A DNA stretch of 64,000 bases from Acidovorax sp. 107 (lineage in GTDB: Bacteria; Pseudomonadota; Gammaproteobacteria; Burkholderiales; Burkholderiaceae_C), in the NCBI RefSeq assembly GCF_003058055.1, contig NZ_QBTZ01000001.1, forward strand, positions 560,501 to 624,500, in the 5' to 3' direction. A model generated the notes under the pieces. It was not told where the DNA came from. It worked only from the letters and a program-made list of their open reading frames with translations, and ran no database searches. Below, piece by piece: positions 18,321 to 27,788 of the stretch. Position 1 is the first letter of the stretch, and each line of letters begins with the position of its first letter. A program made the position numbers and the translations under genes.

Positions 18321-19208
18321 TTACAGCGCCAGGCCCTTCAGGTAGTCCCGGAACTGCGCCCCCACCTGCGGGTGTTGCAAAGCCAGTTCCACCGTCGCTT
18401 CCAGGAAACCCTCCTTGCTGCCGCAGTCGTAGCGCTTGCCTTCGTACTGAAACGCATACACCGCCTCGCTGTGCATCAGGCGGGCGATGCCGTCGGTGAG
18501 CTGGATCTCACCGCCCACGCCGCGCGGCTGGTTGCGGATCTCGTCAAACACGCCGGGCGTGAGGATGTAGCGGCCTGCCACGCCCATGCGCGAGGGGGCA
18601 TCGGCGGCCTTGGGCTTCTCCACAATGCGCTGGATGCGAATCAGCGGGCCACCGGCGGGCTCGCCGGCCACGATGCCGTATCTGTGCACCTGGTCCTCGG
18701 GCACCTCTTGCACGGCGATCACCGAGCGGCCCTGCTGGCGGAAGGCGGAGGCCATCTGTGCCAGCACGGGCTCGCCGCCCTGGGGGCCCACCATCAAATC
18801 GTCGGCCAGCAGCACGGCGAAAGGCTCCTTGCCCACCAGCGGCTCGGCGCACAGCACGGCGTGGCCCAGGCCCAGGGAGCGGGGCTGCCGCACAAAGGCG
18901 CAGTCCATGTCGTCAGGCTGGATGGAGCGCACCAGCTCCAGCAGTTCCTTCTTGCCGGCTGCTTCCAGCTCGGCTTCCAGTTCGTAGGCGGTGTCGAAGT
19001 GGTCTTCAATCGCGCGCTTGCTGCGGCCGGTCACAAAAATCATGTGGCGGATGCCGGCCGCGTAGGCCTCTTCGACCGCGTACTGGATCAGTGGCTTGTC
19101 CACCACGGGCAGCATCTCTTTGGGGCTGGCTTTGGTGGCGGGCAGAAAACGTGTGCCCAGTCCGGCAACGGGGAAAACGGCTTTGCGAACGGTGGTGGCA
19201 ACAGTCAT
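18321..19208 (-). CDS. galU: UTP-glucose-1-phosphate uridylyltransferase
   Basis: The 295-aa enzyme makes UDP-glucose for exopolysaccharide, lipopolysaccharide and related sugars. The nucleotide-binding motif [20 protein letters not shown] spans about 15-34, and the later KPKA and GEIQLTD blocks are in place. The ATG at 19208 gives the usual start [13 protein letters not shown]; the longer frame upstream lacks similarity. It follows valS on the same strand with 133 bases between, containing a weak hairpin. Confidence 0.95.
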   Translation of the reverse strand: MTVATTVRKAVFPVAGLGTRFLPATKASPKEMLPVVDKPLIQYAVEEAYAAGIRHMIFVTGRSKRAIEDHFDTAYELEAELEAAGKKELLELVRSIQPDDMDCAFVRQPRSLGLGHAVLCAEPLVGKEPFAVLLADDLMVGPQGGEPVLAQMASAFRQQGRSVIAVQEVPEDQVHRYGIVAGEPAGGPLIRIQRIVEKPKAADAPSRMGVAGRYILTPGVFDEIRNQPRGVGGEIQLTDGIARLMHSEAVYAFQYEGKRYDCGSKEGFLEATVELALQHPQVGAQFRDYLKGLAL

Positions 19209-19294
19209 GGGGCTCCTCTGTACGGATGGGTGCCGGTGCGCCCAGGCCGCACCGCAGCCCGCAACCCACACCGGCAGAACATGAAAACGAGGCA

Positions 19295-19325
19295 GGCGGT
19301 CCGTGCGAAACGGGCCGCCATGGCG
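19295..19325 (-). terminator. Weak terminator-like hairpin after valS
   Basis: On the minus strand GGCGGCCCGT and ACGGACCGCC pair with one mismatch, about 20 bases past the valS stop, with CTCGTTTTC after the stem. The T-run is short, so this is tentative. Confidence 0.35.
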
Positions 19326-19341
19326 CAGTATGGCCCGGGTT

Positions 19342-22239
19342 TTAGCCCAGCCGTGTCAGCTGATCGCGCAATCTGCCCAGCGTGGTGCCGAAGTCGGCAA
19401 TGCGCTTTTTCTCCTGCTCGATCACCGCCGCAGGCGCCTTGGCCACAAAGGCTTCGTTGGACAGCTTGTTGTTGGCCTTGGTGATCTCGCCGTCGATGCG
19501 GGCGATTTCCTTGGACAGGCGGGCTTTCTCGGCCGCCACGTCGATCTCCATGTACAGACACATGCGGGCGTCGCCCACCACGGCCACGGGCGCAGCCTGG
19601 GCGGCGGCGGCCCAAGCGGCCTCGTCGTCAAACACCTTGACCTCGCTGAGCTTGGCCAGCGCCTGCAGCACCGGGCCCACGCCACGCATGAACTCGGTGT
19701 CGCCCACCACGTACAGGGGCAGGCGGGTGGAGGGAGACACGTTCATCTCGCCGCGCAGCGCGCGGCAGGCGTCCACCAGGCCCTTCACGCGGCCCATGTG
19801 GGCAATCGCGCCTTCGTCGATCTTGGCCGGTTGGGCTTCGGGATAGCGCGCGATGCTGACCGACTCGCCAGTAATGCCGGCCACGGGAGCCACCACCTGC
19901 CACAGGGCTTCGGTGATGAACGGAATGATGGGGTGGGCCAGGCGCAGGATGGCTTCGAGCGTGCGGATCAGCGTGCGGCGCGTGGCGCGTTGCTGGGCCT
20001 CGCTGCCGTTCTGGATCTGCACCTTGGCGATCTCCAGGTACCAGTCGCAGTACTCGTTCCAGACAAAGTCGTAGATCGTGTTGGCCACGTTGTCCAGGCG
20101 GTACTCTTCAAAGCCCTTGGCGACCTCGGCCTCGGTCTTTTGCAAGAGCGAGCTGATCCAGCGGTCGGCCTGGCTGAACTGCATGTAGCCGTGGGCGCTG
20201 CCGCCGGGCTGGCATTCTTCCTTGGTGTGCTCCTTCAGGCCGCAGTCCTGGCCCTCGCAGTTCATCAGCACGAAGCGGCTGGCGTTCCAGAGCTTGTTGC
20301 AGAAGTTGCGGTAGCCCTCGCAGCGCTTGCTGTCAAAGTTGATGCTGCGGCCCAGGCTGGCCAGTGCCGCGAAGGTGAAGCGCAGCGCATCGGCGCCATA
20401 GGCCGGGATGCCTTCGGGGAATTCCTTTTGCGTGTTCTTGCGCACGGTGGGCGCAGTCTCGGGCTTGCGCAGGCCGGTGGTGCGCTTGTCGAGCAGCGGC
20501 TCCAGCGCAATGCCGTCGATCAGGTCCACCGGGTCGAGCACATTGCCCTCGGACTTGGACATCTTCTTGCCCTGCGCGTCGCGCACCAGGCCGTGGATGT
20601 ACACGTGCTTGAACGGCACGCGGCCCGTGAAGTGCGTGGTCATCATGATCATCCGGGCGACCCAGAAGAAGATGATGTCGTAGCCCGTGACCAGCACGGT
20701 GCTGGGCAGGTACAGGTTGAAGTCGTCGGTCTCGGCGGTGCCTTGTTCAGGCCAGCCCATGGTGCTGAAGGGCACGAGCGCGGACGAGTACCAGGTGTCG
20801 AGCACGTCCTCGTCGCGGCGCAGCTGCTTGCCCGGGGCCTTGGCCTGCGCCTCGGCTTCGCTCCGGGCCACGATCACGTTGCCGTCTTCGTCGTACCAGG
20901 CCGGGATCTGGTGGCCCCACCACAGCTGGCGGCTGATGCACCAGTCCTGGATGTTGTTCATCCACTGGTTGTAGGTGTTCACCCAGTTCTCGGGCACAAA
21001 GGTCACATCGCCGCTGGCCACGGCGTCGATCGCCTTTTGCGCAATGCTCTTGCCGGTGGGGTCCTGGTCGCTGACCTTGCTCATGGCCACGAACCACTGG
21101 TCGGTCAGCATGGGCTCGATCACCTGGCCGGTGCGGGTGCAGATCGGCACCATGAGCTTGTGCTTCTTCACCTCGACCAGCGCGCCGATGGCTTCGAGAT
21201 CAGCCACCACGGCCTTGCGGGCCACGAAGCGGTCCAGGCCCTGGTACTTGGCGGGCGCGTTCTCGTTGATGGTGGCTTGCAGCGTCAGCACCACGATCAT
21301 CGGCAGCTTGTGGCGCTGGCCCACGGCGTAGTCGTTCTGATCGTGCGCAGGCGTGACCTTGACCACGCCCGTGCCGAATTCCTTGTCCACGTACTCGTCG
21401 GCGATCACCGGGATCTGGCGGTCGCACAGCGGCAGGTTGACCATCTTGCCGATGAGGTGCGTGTAGCGCGCGTCCTCGGGGTGCACCATCAGCGCCACGT
21501 CGCCCAGCATGGTCTCAGGCCGGGTCGTGGCCACCGTGAGGCTGCCCGAGCCATCGGCCAGCGGGTAGGCGATGTGCCAGAGAGATCCATCTTTCTCTTC
21601 GCTCTCGACTTCCAGGTCGGACACGGCGGACTGCAGCTTCGGGTCCCAGTTCACCAGGCGCTTGCCGCGGTAGATCAGGCCCTGCTCGTACAGCTTCACG
21701 AAGGTGTCGGTCACCACGGCGCTGAGCTTGTCGTCCATGGTGAAGTATTCGCGGCTCCAGTCCACGCTGTCGCCCATGCGGCGCATCTGCGTGGTGATGG
21801 TGTTGCCGGACTTTTCCTTCCACTCCCACACTTTGCTCACGAAGTTCTTGCGCGCCTCGGGCGGGGTGGGGCCCATGTCGTAGCGGCTGGTGCCTTGCTC
21901 TTGCAACTGGCGCTCCACCACGATCTGCGTGGCGATGCCCGCGTGGTCGGTGCCCGGCACCCAAACGGTGTTGAAGCCACGCATGCGGTGGTAGCGCGTG
22001 AGGCTGTCCATGATCGTCTGGTTAAACGCATGGCCCATGTGCAGCGTGCCCGTCACGTTGGGAGGCGGCAGCTGGATGGAAAAGGCGGGCTCGCCCGCCT
22101 GGGGCTGGCCCGTGCCACGGTGGCCTGCGGTGCCATACCCGCGCTTTTCCCATTCGGGGCCCCAGTGGGCTTCCATTGCAGCAGGTTCAAACGACTTGGA
22201 CAGGCTTTCGAGGCCGGGTTGTGGTTGGGGCGTGCTCAT
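19342..22239 (-). CDS. valS: Valyl-tRNA synthetase
   Basis: The 965-aa enzyme charges tRNA-Val. The class I signatures are HMGH at 67-70 (the HIGH motif) and KMSKS at 559-563. The large editing domain lies between them, and the C-terminal coiled-coil arm starts near 900 ([21 protein letters not shown]). Length is near the usual 950 aa. The ATG at 22239 begins [19 protein letters not shown]; the frame extends upstream but without similarity. Confidence 0.97.
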   Translation of the reverse strand: MSTPQPQPGLESLSKSFEPAAMEAHWGPEWEKRGYGTAGHRGTGQPQAGEPAFSIQLPPPNVTGTLHMGHAFNQTIMDSLTRYHRMRGFNTVWVPGTDHAGIATQIVVERQLQEQGTSRYDMGPTPPEARKNFVSKVWEWKEKSGNTITTQMRRMGDSVDWSREYFTMDDKLSAVVTDTFVKLYEQGLIYRGKRLVNWDPKLQSAVSDLEVESEEKDGSLWHIAYPLADGSGSLTVATTRPETMLGDVALMVHPEDARYTHLIGKMVNLPLCDRQIPVIADEYVDKEFGTGVVKVTPAHDQNDYAVGQRHKLPMIVVLTLQATINENAPAKYQGLDRFVARKAVVADLEAIGALVEVKKHKLMVPICTRTGQVIEPMLTDQWFVAMSKVSDQDPTGKSIAQKAIDAVASGDVTFVPENWVNTYNQWMNNIQDWCISRQLWWGHQIPAWYDEDGNVIVARSEAEAQAKAPGKQLRRDEDVLDTWYSSALVPFSTMGWPEQGTAETDDFNLYLPSTVLVTGYDIIFFWVARMIMMTTHFTGRVPFKHVYIHGLVRDAQGKKMSKSEGNVLDPVDLIDGIALEPLLDKRTTGLRKPETAPTVRKNTQKEFPEGIPAYGADALRFTFAALASLGRSINFDSKRCEGYRNFCNKLWNASRFVLMNCEGQDCGLKEHTKEECQPGGSAHGYMQFSQADRWISSLLQKTEAEVAKGFEEYRLDNVANTIYDFVWNEYCDWYLEIAKVQIQNGSEAQQRATRRTLIRTLEAILRLAHPIIPFITEALWQVVAPVAGITGESVSIARYPEAQPAKIDEGAIAHMGRVKGLVDACRALRGEMNVSPSTRLPLYVVGDTEFMRGVGPVLQALAKLSEVKVFDDEAAWAAAAQAAPVAVVGDARMCLYMEIDVAAEKARLSKEIARIDGEITKANNKLSNEAFVAKAPAAVIEQEKKRIADFGTTLGRLRDQLTRLG

Positions 22240-22595
22240 GGGGTGTCGCAGTGGGGGCAGTGGGGCGGAGCGGCCGCAGGGAGCGCTCCGACGAACAAGA
22301 GGGTGAACCGCATATTTTAAGGGACCGCCACCCCGGCGCAGGCCCCGCAGGGCCTTCGCCCGTTCGGGGGCTGCGCGCCGTCTGTCGGCCGATTCTTTCC
22401 AATGGTTACCTTGAGCCTGGGTGCGCAGGTGAATGCATCCTGATAATCCCGGCCGGCGGAGTGGGAAGGGCGCGGCAACGTGAACCAGGCTCCGCGCACG
22501 GATCACGATCTACAACAAGGACTGGTGCAGTGGCTTGCGGGGGATGTTCAGCCCTCCGACGCCACGAAGCCGGGCCGTCACAACCATCCGAACCT
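22240..22595. other. Gap between valS and the M48 peptidase gene
   Basis: This 356-bp divergent region should hold promoters for both genes. I see no clear promoter boxes or stable RNA. One short frame on the plus strand (22480-22599) is discussed as a finding. Confidence 0.5.
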
Positions 22596-24455
22596 ATGAC
22601 GTTTCAATCTGCCTGGCGCCTGGGCCTGGTCAAGGTCTTTGCCTATGCGCTGCTGGCGCTGTTTCTGGTGCCTGCGGTGACCTACGTGTTCACCCGCCAT
22701 GCCCAGACCGAACAGGACGCCCGTTTTGTGGCCGGCATCAGCCAGCGCATCGATGCCGAAAAGAGCCTGCCCGCCGACGAGAAACAGGCGCGCAAGGATT
22801 ATTACCGCAGCAACCCGCCGTCCACCATTTGCAGCAATGCAGACCCCGACGCCCGCGAATACCGCGAGGCGCTCTGCGATACCTTCTCGGATGTCTGGCA
22901 GTTCCACATGGCGCGCAAGCTGTCGCTGTGGACGCTGGTGGCCAGCGCGGCGCTGCTGTTGGCGGTGCTGGGGCTGGGGGCGCTGGCGTTTGCCGACCGC
23001 ACGCTGCAGTACGCGAGCTTTGTGGCGGGCTGGCGCCTGACGTCCTGGGCCAGCGCCACGGCGCTGGTGGTGCAAGGGACGATGGCGGTGTGGCTGTCGT
23101 TCTGGGTGACGGCGTTTTTCTTCCACAAGTACTCGCCCAAGCTGGTGCTGTTTGTGGGGTTTGCCGTGGGGGCGGGGGTGCTGGTGGCGGTGGCGGGCAT
23201 CTTCAAGCGGGTGCAGTCCAGCAACCAGGTGGTGGGCGAGCTGGTGGCCGAGGCCGATGCGCCGCTGCTGTGGCAGCGCATTCGCCACCTGGCACAGCGC
23301 CTGAAGACCGAGCCGCCCCGGCACATCGTGGCCGGGATCGATGCCAACTTCTTTGTGACTGAGGCCCCGATCACCGTGGGCCAGCAGACCCTCACTGGCC
23401 GCACGCTGTTTGTGAGCCTGCCGCTGCTGCGCATTCTGGACCAGACCGAGGCCGATGCCGTGCTGGGCCATGAACTGGCCCACCTGCGCGGGGGCGACAC
23501 GCGGCGCAGCGCGCAGCTGGGGCCCAAGCTGGTGCAGTTTGACCACTACCGCCACGCCATCCGCACCGGCGGGCTGTCGGCCATGGCGTCGCCGCTGCTG
23601 GACCTGTACCGCACCATCTTCGAAATCGCCCTGGCCAGCGACAGCCGCGAGCGCGAGTTCAAGGCCGACCGCCTGGCGGCCAAGCTGGTGAGCCCAGCGG
23701 CAATCGCACAGTCGCTGGTCAAGATTGCCGCCTACGCTCAGTACCGCTACCGCATCGAGGACGAACTGTTCGGCCGCAACGAGCGGCACGACAACAGCAC
23801 GCTGGGCATTGCCAGTTTTGTGGCCCAGGGCCTGGCGCCGTACGCAGCATCGCCCGACTTTGTGGATGCGATGAAGACGGCCAATGTGCCGCACCCCTTC
23901 GACTCACACCCCGCCATGCCCGAGCGCCTGCGCAACGTGGGCATGGCCCTCAAAGAGCGTGACTACGGCGCGATTGCCGTGCGTGCGCCTGCCACCACCT
24001 GGGTGCAGGAGATATTGACCGCCGACGCGATTGAGCAGCGGCTGTGGAGCGCCTACGAACAGCAGTTTGCGCAAGACCACGAGCGCAGCCTCGCCTATCG
24101 CTACGAGCCCGCCAACGACCAGGAGCGGGCCCTGGTGCTGCAGTATTTCCCGCCCGTGGTGTTTGCCCTCAAGGGCGATGCGACGGTGGAGGTGAGCATT
24201 GAAGGCATCCGCACTTCGGCGGATGAGACCACGGTGTTCTGGGACGCCGTCAAGGCGCTGCAGTTCAAGGAAAGCAGCTTTGGCAACGCGCTGATCGTGA
24301 CCCACCCCGAGAAGAACGCCCTGGGCCTGGGCGCCAAGACCAGCAAGATCAAGCTGCCCGGCCTCAAGAAGGACAAGGACCAGTTCAATGCCGTGGTCAG
24401 CCACTACTGGCAGCGCCACCAGATCATGCGGGCGCAGCAACAGGCAGCGGGATAG
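22596..24455 (+). CDS. M48 family membrane metallopeptidase
   Basis: The 619-aa protein is a zinc protease of the M48 (HtpX/Ste24) clan. It has four membrane helices in the first 200 residues (about 10-32, 110-132, 155-176 and 183-203), then the catalytic HELAH at 292-296, with a third ligand in REREFKADR downstream. Family members degrade or process membrane proteins. The C-terminal 250 residues extend well beyond HtpX and look like a soluble domain of unknown role. Repeat copy F follows the stop directly. Confidence 0.87.
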   Translation: MTFQSAWRLGLVKVFAYALLALFLVPAVTYVFTRHAQTEQDARFVAGISQRIDAEKSLPADEKQARKDYYRSNPPSTICSNADPDAREYREALCDTFSDVWQFHMARKLSLWTLVASAALLLAVLGLGALAFADRTLQYASFVAGWRLTSWASATALVVQGTMAVWLSFWVTAFFFHKYSPKLVLFVGFAVGAGVLVAVAGIFKRVQSSNQVVGELVAEADAPLLWQRIRHLAQRLKTEPPRHIVAGIDANFFVTEAPITVGQQTLTGRTLFVSLPLLRILDQTEADAVLGHELAHLRGGDTRRSAQLGPKLVQFDHYRHAIRTGGLSAMASPLLDLYRTIFEIALASDSREREFKADRLAAKLVSPAAIAQSLVKIAAYAQYRYRIEDELFGRNERHDNSTLGIASFVAQGLAPYAASPDFVDAMKTANVPHPFDSHPAMPERLRNVGMALKERDYGAIAVRAPATTWVQEILTADAIEQRLWSAYEQQFAQDHERSLAYRYEPANDQERALVLQYFPPVVFALKGDATVEVSIEGIRTSADETTVFWDAVKALQFKESSFGNALIVTHPEKNALGLGAKTSKIKLPGLKKDKDQFNAVVSHYWQRHQIMRAQQQAAG

Positions 24456-24522
24456 TTGCTATCTTTTGTATAGCTGCTGGGGCAAGGGGATGTGGCGCTT
24501 CAGCGCTGTAGGGCCAAAAATC
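24455..24522 (+). repeat. Dispersed repeat, copy F
   Basis: TTGCTATCTTTTGTATAGCTGCTGGGGC at the front matches copy D; the centre has diverged (GCGCTTCAGCGCTGTAGGGC) and the tail is CCAAAAATCCC. It starts at the stop codon of the M48 gene. Confidence 0.65.
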
Positions 24523-24677
24523 CCATGCAAGGCGGTCGGATGGCCGTGTGACGGGGCCGCGCGCCCCATCCAGCGCAGCCAACCCCGTGGACCGTGGGGT
24601 GCTGCACCGCCAGAGGCTTGGCAAGCACCCCAGGCCCCCCCAACCCCTGGCCAGTTGGGCGTCTGGGTCAGATCGGC

Positions 24678-25301
24678 TTACTTGCGCACAAACTCCGGCC
24701 GGTCGTTCTGCTGGGGCTTGAGCGGCGCTGCCACCTTGCCTTCGGCGCGCTCCTTGCGCCATTGCTCCTTGCGCGCCGTCCACTCGCGCAGGCGGGCGTG
24801 GGCCACGGTGCTGTCTTTTTCCATTTGCTCGTCGTTGGCCAGCTGGGCCGACAGCTCCAGGCGGATGCCGTTGGGGTCGAAGAAATAGATGCTCTTGAAG
24901 ATGTGGTGGTCCGTCACGCCCAGCACTTCCACGCCGTGCGCTTCCAGGCGGCGCTTGGTGTTCTCCAGCTCCTGCACGGTGTTCACGCGGAACGCGATGT
25001 GGTTGACCCACAGGGGGGTGTTGGGCGAGGGCTCGGCCTTCACGTCGTCGCCCAGGTCGAAAAAGGCGATGAAAGAGCCGTCCTGCAGGCGAAAGAAGAA
25101 GTGGGTGTAGGGGCAGTACTCGCCGGTGCTGGGCACGTAGTCGCTCTGGATGATGTGGTACAGCGGCAGGCCCAGGACGTCTTCATAGAACTGGCGCGTT
25201 TCCTCGGCATCGCGGGCCTTGTAGGCGTAGTGGTGCAACTGCTGGATGGCGGCGGGTGCGGGCAGGCTGGCCAGGTCGGTCGGGTTCAGAACGGCGTTCA
25301 T
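24678..25301 (-). CDS. VOC family protein (glyoxalase/extradiol dioxygenase fold)
   Basis: The 207-aa protein has a single pair of vicinal-oxygen-chelate modules: LHHYAYKARDAEETRQFYED (residues 27-46) and WVNHIAFRV near 103, with the metal-ligand-like glutamate in DPNGIRLELS. The C-terminal 40 residues are a charged helix outside the VOC core. The exact reaction cannot be assigned; a hydrolase, dioxygenase or isomerase is possible. The promoter side is AT-rich, including a TTAAGTTAATTTTAATT run just upstream. It is a single gene. Confidence 0.82.
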   Translation of the reverse strand: MNAVLNPTDLASLPAPAAIQQLHHYAYKARDAEETRQFYEDVLGLPLYHIIQSDYVPSTGEYCPYTHFFFRLQDGSFIAFFDLGDDVKAEPSPNTPLWVNHIAFRVNTVQELENTKRRLEAHGVEVLGVTDHHIFKSIYFFDPNGIRLELSAQLANDEQMEKDSTVAHARLREWTARKEQWRKERAEGKVAAPLKPQQNDRPEFVRK

Positions 25302-25404
25302 GCAGAGTCTCCTCAAATCGGTGATTGCAATTCTACTATTCGTAATTGATTTACGTTAAGTTAATTTTAATTGCCCGGTAAAGTGACGGAAACACGCAGG
25401 GCCA

Positions 25405-25441
25405 AAGAAAAAGCCACCCGGCGCATGGCGCACGGGTGGCT
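25405..25441 (-). terminator. Rho-independent terminator of the cybB-yceI operon
   Basis: On the minus strand AGCCACCC and GGGTGGCT form an 8-bp stem with a further GCGC-rich inner part, followed by TTTTTC. It lies about 60 bases past the last YceI gene. Confidence 0.82.
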
Positions 25442-25500
25442 GGTCGCAAAGAGCGGGTGGCAGGGCGGCGCAAGGCGGCGCCGCTGCCCCGTGGCCTGCT

Positions 25501-26076
25501 TTACTGCTTCACGGCTTCGATCTGCACCACCAGGCGCACGTTCTTGGGGAAGCCCCATTCCACGCCATAGTTCATGCCCCATTGGGTGCGGTCGATGGTG
25601 GCTTCAAAGTCGCCGCCGCACACTTCGCGCTTGAGCATGGGGCTTTCGTAGCAGTTGAACTGGTTGGCCTTCAGGGTCAGGGGGCCGGTCTTGCCCAGCA
25701 GCGTGAGCTGGCCTTCCACGCTGGCCACCTTGTCGCCGTTGAACACGAACTTGCTGGACACGAACTTCATCGTGGGGTGCTTGGCTGCGTCGAACAGGTC
25801 GGCGCTTTGCAGGTGCTTGTCAAACGCGGGGGTGCCCGTGTTCACCGAGGTCACGTCGAACGTGATCTCGGCCTTGCCCGACTTGCCGGCCTTGTCGAGC
25901 TGAATGGTACCTTCCTTCTTGTCGAAGCGGCCACGGTTCACGGCTGCCCCAAAGTGGCTGATCTCGAACGCAGCAAAGGTGTGCGTCGGATCGATGGCGT
26001 AGTTGGCCGATTGGGCCTGGGCGGCGCCAGCGAACAGGGTGGCGGCGGCAGCCAGGGCGAAGAGGGACTTGCGCAT
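25501..26076 (-). CDS. YceI family periplasmic protein
   Basis: The 191-aa protein has a signal peptide cut after AGAAQA (about residue 21), then a lipocalin-like YceI domain, SANYAIDPTHTFAAFEISHFG, the usual front of the family. YceI proteins bind isoprenoid or other amphiphilic molecules in the periplasm. It is the last of three genes with a second YceI and a cytochrome b561, a common trio that may link quinone-like ligands to electron transfer. Two cysteines near the end (NCYESPML, EVCGG) may form a disulfide. Confidence 0.92.
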   Translation of the reverse strand: MRKSLFALAAAATLFAGAAQAQSANYAIDPTHTFAAFEISHFGAAVNRGRFDKKEGTIQLDKAGKSGKAEITFDVTSVNTGTPAFDKHLQSADLFDAAKHPTMKFVSSKFVFNGDKVASVEGQLTLLGKTGPLTLKANQFNCYESPMLKREVCGGDFEATIDRTQWGMNYGVEWGFPKNVRLVVQIEAVKQ

Positions 26077-26198
26077 GGGAACTCCTGAAGGATCAAAAAG
26101 GAAAGGACAAGGGAAAAGGGGGGCGCGGCACCGGGAGTCACGCCCGCGTGCCGCGAAAGCTGGTCGAGGGCTCCGGGTGGGATGCGGTCCAGCGGGGC

Positions 26199-26774
26199 TC
26201 AGAGCTTGCCGACGCCGGTCAGCGCGAGCTTGAACTTGACCTGCACGTCGTCGGCCACCATCGAGGTGTCAGCCCACTCGTTTTCGCCGATCTTGAAGGC
26301 CAGCCGCTTGATGGGCAGTGCACCCGTGGCCGTGGTGGTGGGGCCGGCCTGGGTGAGCGTCACGGGCACCACGACGTTCTGGCTGTTGCCCTTGATGGTG
26401 AGCGCGCCCGCCACTTCAAACTTGCCGCCGCCCAGCGCCTTGATGCTGGACGACACGAACTGGGCCTGCGGGAACTTGGGCACGTTGAACCATGCGGGCT
26501 TGGGCAGCTCGGCATCCGTCTCGCGCGAGCCCAGCGTGGCACTGCCGGTGTCCACCGTGAAAGCGATCTTGCTGGTGGCCAGCTTGGCCGGGTCAAACGC
26601 CACCTGGGCGCTGAACTTCTTGAAGTGGCCTTCCAGCGGCACGCCCATCTGGCGGGCGGTGAACTGCACCTCGCTCTGGGCGGGCACCAACTGCTGCTGG
26701 GCCAGTGCGGCCTGCGCGCCCATCGCAAGGGCGGCGCCCAGCACGATGTGGGAGAAGGTAGAAGACACGTTCAT
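26199..26774 (-). CDS. YceI family periplasmic protein
   Basis: The 191-aa protein has a signal peptide ending near AALAQ (residue 25) and a YceI domain beginning VPAQSEVQFTARQMGVPLEG. It differs clearly from the downstream paralogue, with the later block KIGENEWADTSMVADDVQVK. It sits between the cytochrome b561 gene and the other YceI gene, with gaps of 81 and 122 bases. Separate ligand specificities of the two copies are possible but untested. Confidence 0.92.
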   Translation of the reverse strand: MNVSSTFSHIVLGAALAMGAQAALAQQQLVPAQSEVQFTARQMGVPLEGHFKKFSAQVAFDPAKLATSKIAFTVDTGSATLGSRETDAELPKPAWFNVPKFPQAQFVSSSIKALGGGKFEVAGALTIKGNSQNVVVPVTLTQAGPTTTATGALPIKRLAFKIGENEWADTSMVADDVQVKFKLALTGVGKL

Positions 26775-26855
26775 GCAGAAACTCCGTTCAAACTCAGAAG
26801 GTAAAGGCTGTAGCAGCGGTTCGGATGAACGCGTCGCAGGCGACAAGGACGCGTT

Positions 26856-27428
26856 TTATTTCCAGGGCAGCATGCGCGAGAGCAGGCCGTCGCGGTCTAT
26901 CCACTGGTGCTTGAGTGCTGCTGCGATGTGCAGCACCGCCAGCGCTGCCAGCGCAAATGCCGTGTACTGGTGCCAGGGCTTGATGGCTTCGGCCAGGTCC
27001 TTGCTGACGGGCACGAAGTCGGGCAGTTGCCACAGGCCCAGGAACACGATGGGGAACCCCGCCGCCGAGCTGTAGGCCCAGCCAATCAGTGGCACGGCAA
27101 AGAACAACCCATACAGCAGATGGTGGGTGCCGTGGTGCGCCAGCTTTTGCCAGGCAGGCATGGACTTCTCGACCGCGCCCGGCAGCGCCGGGGGGCGGTG
27201 TGTAGCGCGCCACAACAGGCGCAGCGCCGAGAGCACCAGGATCGTCACGCCGGCCCATTTGTGCCAGTTGTAGAGCTTCAGGCGTTGGGGCGAAAAGGGC
27301 AAGTCGGCCATGTACACGCCGACGCCAAACAGAGCGATCAGCGCCAGGCCCAGCACCCAGTGCAACAGCATGGCGGTGCGCGTGTAGCGGCGTGGGGCGG
27401 CGAGGGTCGTGGTGGCAGTGGCTGTCAT
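26856..27428 (-). CDS. cybB: Cytochrome b561
   Basis: The 190-aa membrane protein has four helices and the b561 haem histidines: H in AMLLHWVLG (helix 1), KLYNWHKWAG (helix 2) and the pair WHQYTAF and VLHIAAALKHQ late in the chain. It moves electrons across or within the inner membrane, probably between quinol and an unknown partner. It is first in the operon with two YceI genes. An inverted repeat lies about 140 bases upstream. Confidence 0.9.
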   Translation of the reverse strand: MTATATTTLAAPRRYTRTAMLLHWVLGLALIALFGVGVYMADLPFSPQRLKLYNWHKWAGVTILVLSALRLLWRATHRPPALPGAVEKSMPAWQKLAHHGTHHLLYGLFFAVPLIGWAYSSAAGFPIVFLGLWQLPDFVPVSKDLAEAIKPWHQYTAFALAALAVLHIAAALKHQWIDRDGLLSRMLPWK

Positions 27429-27788
27429 CAGCGAATCTGGAGGTCAGTGCAAAAAAGGAAGGTGATCAAAGGCTGCAACGGCCGCCGGACTCGGCGGCAC
27501 AACGGCGGGGTCATGGGGCAGTGTAGAAAGCGCTGCCCACGGTCTGCTTCAGGCAGATTGATGCCTCAATTCAAATTTATTGAATCGATAGGTCTTGAGC
27601 GCTCAAAGTTCCCCAATGCTGTGCAATTTCTGCCGCGCCGGTAGGTCCGGGCACTGGCAAGGCACGGCTGGGTGCATCGATGCCCCTCCGTGGCAAAAAG
27701 GGATATGACTGCATGACATGCCGTGATCGCCATGCAGCATGGGCGGTGCCGTGGGCACCGGCGCCACCGCGCCCTCGCCCAGCCCGGG
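27429..27788. other. Gap between cybB and hemY with an inverted repeat
   Basis: This 360-bp region has no convincing gene. ATTCAA and TTGAAT (27569-27574, 27580-27585) frame ATTTA, a palindrome with the T-N11-A look of a regulator site. It lies upstream of the cybB operon. A small hairpin CGGTGCC/GGCACCG near 27745-27763 follows hemY but has no T-tract. Confidence 0.4.

Noticed and set aside
19303..22320. A 1005-codon open frame on the plus strand opposite valS
   Set aside because: It is antisense to an unmistakable valyl-tRNA synthetase; its H-, A- and G-rich translation is the usual shadow in high-GC DNA.
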